The translations under genes were made by a program, and so were the position numbers. A stretch of DNA of 44,434 nucleotides from a virus: positions 1 to 44,434 of IMG/VR virus record IMGVR_UViG_3300036846_000465. One strand, 5' to 3'. Position 1 is the stretch's first letter. The number at the start of each line of letters is the position of its first letter. Of this stretch, positions 1 through 7,069 are shown one piece after another. The notes under the pieces were generated by a model that saw nothing but the letters and a program-made list of their open reading frames with translations, did not search any database and was not told where the DNA came from.

Positions 1-191
1 CGGCTGCATGGGACGCTTTAGCTGATCTAGGTATTCGCGCATCGCCGCCACGTCCTGATCTTCTTGCGGCGGTCCAGCCTCTTCCGGCTGTTGAATCGGT
101 TCGTCAGGCGCGCCGGCTATGTTTACGCTGGCCACCTGATATGGTAGCTCGGGTGATGCGTCTGTCATAGTTCCTGTGTCGCGTGCTGCAT
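1..191. repeat. Left copy of the 191-bp terminal redundancy
   Basis: These 191 bases match 44244-44434 in the same orientation, apart from T at 92 against C at 44335. The window is therefore a circular or circularly permuted genome cut at an arbitrary point, unit length 44,243 bp. The mismatch changes residue 507 of the giant late protein (Gln here, Arg in the other copy), which suggests mixed genotypes in the source sample or a sequencing error. Confidence 0.95.
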
Positions 192-1611
192 ACCGGATAG
201 GCACTGCCCTACCGCCCATCATCGATGCGACCCATTTCGCATCGGCGTTCTCTTGGACGAAACGCTCGCCGGTACGCGGATCAAATGCTACAGGTGCGCC
301 ACCGGAGTGCACAGAGCCACTCTCGTTGCCTGTGGCGAAGTTACTGACGTTCGAGCCGCGCAGTGCGTTCTGTATGTAACCGTTGATTCGTCCCTGCTGA
401 TCCGGCCCAAAGCCTTCACCGAGCTTTCTTATGGTCGCGTCAGGGTAGTAGCCACGCTGGCCAGTCACAGGATCGACTTGAGAATGGGCACTCGTAAGAG
501 CCTGATTCAGCGTCATGCCACGCGACGCAGCACGATTCATCACCGACTCGATATACGCCTGCTCGGCTCGCGGTCCCTGTCCGCCGACTTCTGCATTGAC
601 TGAGGCTGCAAACAACCGTCGCGTATTGGGATCGGCAAGCTCTTGGCCGAATTGCGCTTGCCGCAACTGCATTAGATTGTTTGCAGATACTGGAGCCGTT
701 GCACCGCCATATGGCCCAGGAGCGCCAGCAGCGCCAGCACCAGGACCAGGAATACTATCGCTAGGACCAGCCGTCCCTGATCGCCCTCCAGCCATCTGGA
801 TATGCACAGGGTCGCGTTGGAATGCGCTGCCTTTAAGGAACTCCAGCCCGTAACGACCCGCGTTCTGATGCAAGTAATCCAACACAGGACCCTTGCGTAT
901 ATCTGCCGCCAGACCTTGTTCATGAAGGCTGCGTCCGGGCGGAGCGGCCAACCCGCCCGTGTTGTTTGGATTCGGCTGGTATGTGGTTCCTCCGAAGGTG
1001 ACGGGGTGTCTGGTGTAGTCTGCATAGTATTGTGCCTGTATTTCCGCTGGTCGGTACAAATCGGATAGTGAAGCTTTGGACCCTGTAGCTGATTCGGCAG
1101 CTTGTATTGCCTGTGTTAGCCTGTTCGCAAAGGTTGGATTGAGAAACTGCGCATTGAGATCAGTGCCGCGACTGAGCAAATATTGATAAGGCTGTACTGC
1201 ACCCGCAGGCGACGGCATGTTCTGTACAGGTGGAGGAGGCGTGTTCGATGCAGCAACAGCATACGGCTGCTGCGTTGGTGGAGCAGGCGGCGGTGTGTAA
1301 GCAGCCGGAGATAGCGCTTGTAATGTCTCGGCGGGGGATGCCTGCATACCTTGCAAGTTTCCCATCGGCTGCATTGGTAGCGGCATGGGCGGCGGCGGCA
1401 CCATGCCGATTGTAGCTCCCTGCGGACCTTCCTGCGGAGATGCCAGCATGACAGCATCCTCCAGCGGAATGTGCTCGTCCTGCGGCGGCGGCGGAACGAA
1501 AGGTGCAGCCGTAGACGGCAATGGCTCCGGCTGCAACCCGTACTTCTGGTCGTCGTCCTGTGTGTCGTCTTGCGGTGCCAGGCTTTCGAGTTCGTCAATG
1601 TCATCGGCCAT
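1..1611 (-). CDS. Giant polyvalent virion protein, N-terminal part (residues 1-537 of 2051; continues at 44243): M15 peptidase plus cell-wall-hydrolase-like domain
   Basis: The frame opens at ATG 1611 and has no stop down to position 1. It continues in frame across the contig junction to the stop at 39699, giving 2051 residues. Residues 1-150 are acidic then proline-rich. Residues about 165-275 look like a peptidase M15 (D-Ala-D-Ala carboxypeptidase/endolysin) domain: SLHEQGLAAD with H230 and D237, then DPVHIQM with H270, which fits the three zinc ligands. A second segment, about 335-470, has the AEVGGQG (E341) and ESVMNRA pattern of SleB-type cell-wall hydrolases; this is weaker. The start abuts a dyad element with no Shine-Dalgarno. 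The likely role is cutting peptidoglycan during genome entry, as with other podovirus internal proteins. No separate endolysin is visible, so it could also serve lysis. Confidence 0.85.
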   Translation of the reverse strand, partial: MADDIDELESLAPQDDTQDDDQKYGLQPEPLPSTAAPFVPPPPQDEHIPLEDAVMLASPQEGPQGATIGMVPPPPMPLPMQPMGNLQGMQASPAETLQALSPAAYTPPPAPPTQQPYAVAASNTPPPPVQNMPSPAGAVQPYQYLLSRGTDLNAQFLNPTFANRLTQAIQAAESATGSKASLSDLYRPAEIQAQYYADYTRHPVTFGGTTYQPNPNNTGGLAAPPGRSLHEQGLAADIRKGPVLDYLHQNAGRYGLEFLKGSAFQRDPVHIQMAGGRSGTAGPSDSIPGPGAGAAGAPGPYGGATAPVSANNLMQLRQAQFGQELADPNTRRLFAASVNAEVGGQGPRAEQAYIESVMNRAASRGMTLNQALTSAHSQVDPVTGQRGYYPDATIRKLGEGFGPDQQGRINGYIQNALRGSNVSNFATGNESGSVHSGGAPVAFDPRTGERFVQENADAKWVASMMGGRAVPIRYAARDTGTMTDASPELPYQVASVNIAGAPDEPIQQPEEAGPPQEDQDVAAMREYLDQLKRPMQP

Positions 1612-1628
1612 CTGTTTGACTCACACAG
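1612..1628 (-). repeat. Dyad element 1, abutting the giant gene's ATG
   Basis: Sense strand CTGTGTGAGTCAAACAG ends exactly at the ATG (1611). One arm has the recurring T-to-G change. No Shine-Dalgarno lies between element and start. Confidence 0.9.
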
Positions 1629-1637
1629 GTTTGGGGT

Positions 1638-2183
1638 TCAGTATCCGCCCTTTGGCTTCTTGCCCATCTGCTGCTGGGCCATTGCAAGCTCGTCCTCGGT
1701 GGACATAGGCTGGATCGAGCCTTGCGATGACGGCTGCGGCGGGGCATTGCCTGAGAAGGCAGCAGGAGGCGGTCCTCCCATTCCACCACCACGCGGAGGT
1801 GGAGGCCTTCGTCCCAGTCCTGGAGGCGGCATACCACCACCACCGGGAGGCATGGGCATACCACCACCACCACCGGGAGGCATTCCGCCACCGCCGCCCA
1901 TACGGCCCAGTAGCATAGGCAAGAACCGCTGGGCAAGCTGTGGGATGATTGACGGATTGGCCGCAGCGGCCTGCACCACTTGCGGAGGAATCATCTTCAT
2001 GATCTGCTGGAGCATTCCCGGCGGGACGCTCGACGCTAGCTGGGCTAACCCTGGAGGCATTCCTCCACCTGCTCCGGGCGGCATTCCACCACCGGCACCT
2101 GGAGGCATACCACCGCCGCCTGGGGGCATCGGTGGCATTCCTCGTGGCGGCGCACCGCCTCCGCCTGGGGGCATCATTGTCAT
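1638..2183 (-). CDS. Met/Pro/Gly-rich late protein, 181 aa
   Basis: Unrecognised family. The protein is built from MPPGGGG-like repeats at residues 1-45 and 95-135, around a short helical segment (about 45-90, LAQLASSVPPGMLQQIMKMI) with alternating hydrophobic residues. The ATG at 2183 follows AAGGAG at a good distance. It lies between the 68-aa gene and the giant virion gene in the late operon, so a structural or internal virion role is likely but unproven. The opposite strand has a 295-codon shadow frame that only reflects the repeat composition. Confidence 0.75.
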   Translation of the reverse strand: MTMMPPGGGGAPPRGMPPMPPGGGGMPPGAGGGMPPGAGGGMPPGLAQLASSVPPGMLQQIMKMIPPQVVQAAAANPSIIPQLAQRFLPMLLGRMGGGGGMPPGGGGGMPMPPGGGGMPPPGLGRRPPPPRGGGMGGPPPAAFSGNAPPQPSSQGSIQPMSTEDELAMAQQQMGKKPKGGY

Positions 2184-2195
2184 GGTAGGCTCCTT

Positions 2196-2402
2196 TCACT
2201 CTTGGTTGAGTTGGCTCATGATCTTGTTAAGCACGCTGGCTCGGAAGTCCGGCATCTTTCCTGATGATGCACGCTCCGGAAGCCCTTTGTATGCTGTCGG
2301 TGGCGTCTTGGCTATGAAGTCACGAGCGACGACACCCGTCTCGCCCGAGTCGCCTTGATGTGCATACATGAACCGTTGCTGCGCTTTGGAGACTATAGGC
2401 AT
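2196..2402 (-). CDS. Small conserved-looking late protein, 68 aa
   Basis: Starts MPIVSKAQQRFMYA, a pattern I recall from short basic phage proteins (SKAQQRFMYA followed by a DFI and LPE segment). The function is not known to me. GGAGG stands 7 bases before ATG 2402, and the upstream gene stops at 2412, so it is translated within the late operon. It has no membrane segment or cysteine pair. Confidence 0.75.
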   Translation of the reverse strand: MPIVSKAQQRFMYAHQGDSGETGVVARDFIAKTPPTAYKGLPERASSGKMPDFRASVLNKIMSQLNQE

Positions 2403-2411
2403 GTGGTCCTC

Positions 2412-3518
2412 CTATGCAAAGCCTGAGTCGCTAGTCCATCCGGTCGAGTCGCCGCCGTAGCTATTCCAGGCATCTTGTTGCGGTGGCCCAACTCCGTCAG
2501 CGAACGGATTCGAGTATGGGCCAGATACATATGGGATCGCTGGATACGAAGGTGTAGGTGTATCGGTGTATCCTACTCCAGGGTCTTGCCCAGCCGTCGT
2601 ATTTGGTACCAGTCCGTATTGCGACTGCTGGTTGCTACCTCTGCCTCCACCGCCGCCGCCACCGCCGCCAAACTTGATGCCGCTTAGGTTGGGAGACTGT
2701 CCGACAGCCCTACCGTAGGCGTCGTATGCGCTACCAACTGCCGACGCTCCCGATGCCATAGCCGACTGGATCGCCTGCGCTTGTTGCCCCTCGATCGCGT
2801 TAAGCTCTTGAGGAACGGTCGAGTATGGATTTGGTGCGCTAGACATGCCGCCGGCCATCGTCTTCTGTAGCTGATCCAGCAATGGGAGATAGTGCTGTTG
2901 CCGTTGCTGAACGTCTTGCGCGTATTGTGGTATCGATTCTTGGTATGCTTTGGTTAGATTGGCGCCAATGTTCTGGCCCTGTGCATCGTCCATTGATTTG
3001 ATAAACGTTGCGTAGTCTGCGCCACGTCCCTGCCGGAGCAACGTGCGCCCGATTGCTTGCCTATCGCCGCCAACTGCATCTTGATTCGCAAGCGACATTA
3101 ATGAAAACAGCTTGTCTTCATCGGCTGCACGGCTTGGAGCCTGATCGTAGCGGAAGCCTGCAAGAGCCTTCTGGTAGTCTGGAATCGCCTCAAGGCCTCG
3201 CTGGCGTTGCTCTTCGAGAATCAGTCTGTTGCGTGTAGCGTCCTCGGTTAGCTGCTTCAACTGTTGCTGCTCGCCAGCACCAACGATGCTTCTCTGTGTT
3301 GGCGTCAGATCGGTTTCCCATGTGTTCGTTGCTTGATTGTAGCGTTGTGTATTGCCATAGGCGTCGGTACGAGTTGCCGACGCCATACGTTGCTGTTGCC
3401 TAGCCATCTGCTGCTGGAAGCGCAAGTTCATAAGTTGGATTTGCGCTTGCTCCTGCTGGGCACTGTATTGTAGCCCTGCACCGATTAGACCAACAAGGGC
3501 ACCTGCGATCTCGGCCAT
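2412..3518 (-). CDS. Probable internal virion/late structural protein, 368 aa
   Basis: The N-terminus (AEIAGALVGLIGAGLQYSAQQ) is a short glycine/alanine-rich amphipathic segment, followed by a Gln-rich helical region (about 20-100: QEQAQIQLMNLRFQQQMARQQQ) that looks like a coiled coil. The C-terminal 90 residues are Gly/Pro/Tyr-rich and low complexity (a Gly run near 287-295). This layout is typical of podovirus internal core proteins. The ATG overlaps the stop of the preceding gene (TAATG at 3516-3520), so the two are translationally coupled. Confidence 0.75.
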   Translation of the reverse strand: MAEIAGALVGLIGAGLQYSAQQEQAQIQLMNLRFQQQMARQQQRMASATRTDAYGNTQRYNQATNTWETDLTPTQRSIVGAGEQQQLKQLTEDATRNRLILEEQRQRGLEAIPDYQKALAGFRYDQAPSRAADEDKLFSLMSLANQDAVGGDRQAIGRTLLRQGRGADYATFIKSMDDAQGQNIGANLTKAYQESIPQYAQDVQQRQQHYLPLLDQLQKTMAGGMSSAPNPYSTVPQELNAIEGQQAQAIQSAMASGASAVGSAYDAYGRAVGQSPNLSGIKFGGGGGGGGGRGSNQQSQYGLVPNTTAGQDPGVGYTDTPTPSYPAIPYVSGPYSNPFADGVGPPQQDAWNSYGGDSTGWTSDSGFA

Positions 3519-4612
3519 TATGCTGTCTCCTCTTCGGCGTCGTCAGGCAGCGGCTCGTATCGCATGTCGCCAGTCTGTGGTCCACGTGGATCGTTGAATG
3601 ACTGCGGCCCAACAGGCGGAGCGCTAGGAGTGGCTTGCCCAGGCTCGGTCCCTCCGAATGCGGGAGTGCGCGTGCCTGTCCACAGATTCTTCAGTGTGTC
3701 TAGCACGGCACCAATCGTTCCTCCTGATGCTGCGGGCGGCGCAGGTAGCGCAGTAGCCGGTGGTGCAGAAGGCGTTGGTACTGGGGTCACAGGGTTTTGG
3801 TTGTATGATGTGGGTGGTGCACTTGGAGTCACAGCAGCAGGAGCCGCAGCAGCAGCAGGAGTCTGTTGATTGTATATGGCTTGACTGTTTACCTGCGGAG
3901 TAATGACGTTGGTCATTGGCGTCTTACCCTGTGCACCGTACTTTTGGTACTCGTCGAAAGACAGCGGCGGTTGCTGCATCAACGCTCTTTGGTCGTTATT
4001 CGTTTGCCATTTAAGCATTAACGCACGAACGCCAGCCGGTGTTGTTGGCTGTTTCGCCATGACCCTGCCGGTCGCGGGATCGAATAGTGGCTGACCGCCT
4101 TGAGATGGTACGTAGGCTGGAGCAACCGCAGCCGCAGGTGTGGTCGTAGACGCAGGTGTGTATGTGGTCGTCCCAGTAGTAGAAGCAGGCCATGCTCCGG
4201 CTGCGGGACGAGCAGCCGCACCTGCTGCACCAGGCATGGCAATTATAGGAGGCGTGTTGGCCGGCAGTAGACCTTGAGCTATCATGTTGTTCTGCACTAT
4301 CTGCGCCTTGTACGCAGCGGCCTGATTAGTCCTGTTAAGGCGTTCCTGTACGCCGGCAGGAGTATCCCATTGGGCTGCATAGCGGTGCTTTCCGGCAAGC
4401 GTTGTATAGCCTCCACCCGCGCCAGGTGTTACACCAGGTGTTACGGTACCATCTGCTGCCGTTGTCGGAGGACCAGGCAGCATCTGTATCCTCCCAGGCA
4501 ATTTCACAATCGTATAGCCTGGGATATTCTGTTCGATCTTGTCGTCACGGCTCCCGAATATATTGCCGAACGGATCGCCGCTGCCGCCTCCACCCGTAGC
4601 TGGTCCTGACAT
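3518..4612 (-). CDS. Ala/Pro/Thr-rich late protein, 364 aa, probable internal virion protein
   Basis: Not recognised. The N-terminal 100 residues are glycine-rich and ordered-looking, and the middle is a long Ala/Pro/Thr linker (about 130-180 and 245-310). The ATG 4612 follows AGGAG, which itself follows dyad element 2. The stop TAA overlaps the next ATG. It is placed among proteins that look like internal virion proteins, and composition suggests a flexible virion component. There is no enzymatic motif. Confidence 0.7.
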   Translation of the reverse strand: MSGPATGGGGSGDPFGNIFGSRDDKIEQNIPGYTIVKLPGRIQMLPGPPTTAADGTVTPGVTPGAGGGYTTLAGKHRYAAQWDTPAGVQERLNRTNQAAAYKAQIVQNNMIAQGLLPANTPPIIAMPGAAGAAARPAAGAWPASTTGTTTYTPASTTTPAAAVAPAYVPSQGGQPLFDPATGRVMAKQPTTPAGVRALMLKWQTNNDQRALMQQPPLSFDEYQKYGAQGKTPMTNVITPQVNSQAIYNQQTPAAAAAPAAVTPSAPPTSYNQNPVTPVPTPSAPPATALPAPPAASGGTIGAVLDTLKNLWTGTRTPAFGGTEPGQATPSAPPVGPQSFNDPRGPQTGDMRYEPLPDDAEEETA

Positions 4613-4623
4613 GGGACTCTCCT

Positions 4624-4640
4624 ATGTGTGAGTCAAACAG
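4624..4640 (-). repeat. Dyad element 2, upstream of the 364-aa gene
   Basis: On the sense (minus) strand the element precedes AGGAG and ATG 4612. It is one of the few gene-associated copies with reversed polarity: the altered GTGTGA arm is on the plus strand. Confidence 0.85.
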
Positions 4641-4644
4641 CGGA

Positions 4645-5556
4645 TCAGAACACGGAGGAAGTATCAGTATTCTGCTTCTGGTTCGCCTGTGCGTTCGGGT
4701 CAACGACTCCTTGCTGGGCTGTTGGATCGAAGGGCAGGTTCTGGGCTCCTTGTCCGGCTCCTGCGATAGCGGCCAAGCCTGTAGTATTGAAGAGGTTAGC
4801 CGATCCGATTTTACCCCGGAGGGTTGTTCCGAGATTAGTGATGAAGTCGCTGAACTGCTTGTCTGCGGAACTGCCGTAAGTGTTTGGATCGAAGGTGTCG
4901 CCGAGCTTGAGGGTTGAGGCTTGGGTACGTGCTTGGTTTGCAACATCGCGTAGAGACTGCTGCTCAGTGGCAACAGTACCAGTACCAATCTCATTAAGCT
5001 TTGCCAGCACGCCGGGATTCTGACGGTCGAGTTCTGCTTCGGCAGCACTCTGTCCTGCTGGGGTGATAACGCCACGGGATAGCATGTTTTGAATGATTGC
5101 ATCAGCGCTCTGCCGTTGTTCCGTATCAATACCCTGAATGTATGGATCGACAGTCTGCATATTGACGCGCTGCGTGTCGAAGTTGCCAGGGAACAGCTTA
5201 TCGAGTTGCTGATTCGCTCTGGCCTGCGCTCCGGTAGTTTCTTGGTTGTAGATGCGAGCGCCAACGTCCTGGAACGCCGCGCCAGGATTCGGATCGGTCG
5301 GCGAGATGCCGGCAAGGATGCTCGAAATCTGCGAGTCGATATCGGTCGCATACTGCGAAGGATCGAGCCCTTGCTGTGAGAAATAGTCCTTCGCTGCGGC
5401 CGTTCCGCCTGCTGCCGAGCTTGTACGTAGAGACAGCAGATCGGCCTTGTCCTGCGCGGCCTTCGCATCGGCCGCAGCCTGGGCCTTCGCAGCGGCTGCT
5501 TCTTGCATCTGCTCAACTGCTAGACTGTTATCTGGAGGCATACTCGGTGCTGACAT
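4645..5556 (-). CDS. Probable internal virion protein, 303 aa
   Basis: Alanine-rich helical N-terminus (about 15-45, EQMQEAAAAKAQAAADAKAA), likely a coiled coil. The rest is Gln/Asp/Ala-rich with no cysteine and no membrane span. Resembles podovirus internal core proteins in composition only. ATG 5556 has GAGGAG upstream and overlaps the end of the GNAT-like gene by 29 bases. Dyad element 2 lies just after its stop. Confidence 0.7.
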   Translation of the reverse strand: MSAPSMPPDNSLAVEQMQEAAAAKAQAAADAKAAQDKADLLSLRTSSAAGGTAAAKDYFSQQGLDPSQYATDIDSQISSILAGISPTDPNPGAAFQDVGARIYNQETTGAQARANQQLDKLFPGNFDTQRVNMQTVDPYIQGIDTEQRQSADAIIQNMLSRGVITPAGQSAAEAELDRQNPGVLAKLNEIGTGTVATEQQSLRDVANQARTQASTLKLGDTFDPNTYGSSADKQFSDFITNLGTTLRGKIGSANLFNTTGLAAIAGAGQGAQNLPFDPTAQQGVVDPNAQANQKQNTDTSSVF

Positions 5557-6049
5557 TTTCCTTGCTCCTCTGTTTGACGCGATAGTGATAGAGTTTCCCT
5601 ATTGGCTCGAAACCTGCTACCTTGAGTAGCTTATCCATTCCTTCATCGTTTCCTCCTCCTGTGTACGTGGCTCCGATTATGGTAGCCTTGCGAGCGAGTG
5701 CCCAGTCGCGATATGCTGCTATGAGCTTCAATGCATTCGGCAGCGTGCGATATTCAGGCAGTATAAAGAGGAATATATCATTGCATACGCGATCCCAAGA
5801 GAATGCCATGGTCACGCAATACGCGCCGATGCCTCCGACAAGCTCCTCGCGCTCGTTCAGTAGAACGAAGGTCATGAAGTAGCCATCGTTGTTAATGTTC
5901 TGGTCCAGCATGAACTTAATGCGCGACGGATCGACAACTACACCTTTGTAGTTCGGCAGCTTGGGTATCTCGCGTGCGGCGTGCTCGATTATGCCGGGAA
6001 TATCGATCTCGGTGTAGCGTCGCACGTGTGTTTTGTGTGTCGTTGGCAT
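5528..6049 (-). CDS. GNAT-like acetyltransferase, 173 aa
   Basis: Resembles short phage GNAT-fold proteins: a strand and helix near 1-30, ELVGGIGAYC (about 70-79) as the central strand pair, a DIFLFILPEYR segment (about 91-101) where the acetyl-CoA loop is expected, and a final KVAGFEPIG (about 143-151) typical of the last GNAT motif. The acceptor is unknown; similar genes in podovirus late operons are uncharacterised. The gap to the upstream gene is exactly the 17-bp dyad element: TAA, element, ATG. No Shine-Dalgarno is present. Confidence 0.65.
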   Translation of the reverse strand: MPTTHKTHVRRYTEIDIPGIIEHAAREIPKLPNYKGVVVDPSRIKFMLDQNINNDGYFMTFVLLNEREELVGGIGAYCVTMAFSWDRVCNDIFLFILPEYRTLPNALKLIAAYRDWALARKATIIGATYTGGGNDEGMDKLLKVAGFEPIGKLYHYRVKQRSKENVSTEYASR

Positions 6050-6066
6050 CTGTTTGACTCACACAG
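6050..6066 (-). repeat. Dyad element 3, filling the whole intergenic gap
   Basis: The stop TAA (6067-6069) is followed directly by CTGTGTGAGTCAAACAG and then directly by ATG (6049). The element is therefore both the complete spacer and the complete ribosome-binding region. Confidence 0.92.
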
Positions 6067-7068
6067 TTACATCATGATGATTGCAAGCGCTGATGAAGTT
6101 AGAGGTTGGTATGTGATGACGATAAGGCCATCACCGCCTTTGCCAGCAGTTTGCGTCCCTGCCGACGTTAAGTACCCACACCCACCGCCACCCCCTCCAT
6201 ACTGACCACCATCGCCTCCACTGGTAGCCGCACCAGTAACACCCGCAGCAGAACACCCACTACCCCCGCCACCGCCTCCTAAACCGTGTGTAGCGTCGAA
6301 AACGAAATCAGTAGACCCTTTTCCGGCAGAAGTTGTCGCAGTCGAATTTATATAGGACGAGCCTCCACCACCGGCGCCCGCAAAGCCATCTGTACCGTTG
6401 GGTCCTGGTTGACCACCACCACTGCCGGACCGATTGTTGCCACCGGCGGTTCCTAAAGAAACTGTGCTGGTTGCACTAGCAGTGCCTCCATTTGCGCCTC
6501 CTCCGCCACTTCCCCCGTTTGTGGCGCTACTCCCGATTGCACCAGCATTACCACCAGCACCATTAGGGCCTCCTGCGCCACCACCACCACTGTTTGATCT
6601 AGCTCCAGTGGGATTATTGGTAGCCGCGCCGCCACTGAAATGTAGCGTTGTGTCGTAAGTCACGGGTATCGTACCGCCAGAAATAACAGAAAAAGCCCCT
6701 CCGCCACCAGGACTGCTGCCAGCACTCACACCAGAAGTGGCAATAAAGCCGCCATTCCCAGCAGCGCCATCAGGTGACATCCAACAAGTGCCAAGGCCTG
6801 TTGCTGTAGTGGTATTCTCACCAACAATACCAACTCTGAACGGAACCGTTGATACTCCGGGTGTGCCTAAGGATCCAGCCGTTTGCACAAGTTTTCCATA
6901 GCCACCTCCGCCTCCCCCAACCTTACTAGTCGCGCCACTCCCAGTGTTGTTTATAGCCCCATTTCCTCCAGACCCGATCAGTTCGACAGTATGCCCAGCA
7001 TCCTGCCAGTCAGCAGGCAAGAGCCACGGCGACACATCAGCTTTCGTAAGAAACACTTTCTTTGGCAT
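6067..7068 (-). CDS. Glycine-rich tail tip/receptor-binding protein, 333 aa
   Basis: After a 45-residue N-terminal domain (KKVFLTKADVSPWLLPADW) the protein is dominated by Gly-rich loops (GGGGGGYG, SGGGGAGG) up to the closing GGDGLIVITYQ, a signature I know from phage glycine-rich adhesin/tail proteins whose poly-glycine loops form the binding surface. It follows the tail fibre gene by 1 base (TGA then ATG with AGAGG upstream). It is a likely receptor-contacting or fibre-tip protein. The repeats make the sequence prone to recombination. Confidence 0.75.
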   Translation of the reverse strand: MPKKVFLTKADVSPWLLPADWQDAGHTVELIGSGGNGAINNTGSGATSKVGGGGGGYGKLVQTAGSLGTPGVSTVPFRVGIVGENTTTATGLGTCWMSPDGAAGNGGFIATSGVSAGSSPGGGGAFSVISGGTIPVTYDTTLHFSGGAATNNPTGARSNSGGGGAGGPNGAGGNAGAIGSSATNGGSGGGGANGGTASATSTVSLGTAGGNNRSGSGGGQPGPNGTDGFAGAGGGGSSYINSTATTSAGKGSTDFVFDATHGLGGGGGGSGCSAAGVTGAATSGGDGGQYGGGGGGCGYLTSAGTQTAGKGGDGLIVITYQPLTSSALAIIMM

Positions 7069-7069
7069 A

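Noticed and set aside
1471-2358. 295-codon plus-strand frame rich in Pro/Gly
   Set aside because: It is antisense to two minus-strand genes with ribosome sites; its composition mirrors the MPPGGGG repeats.
4545-5516. 323-codon minus-strand frame, Arg/Ser-rich
   Set aside because: Overlaps the 303-aa late gene in another frame; no ribosome site and shadow-like composition.
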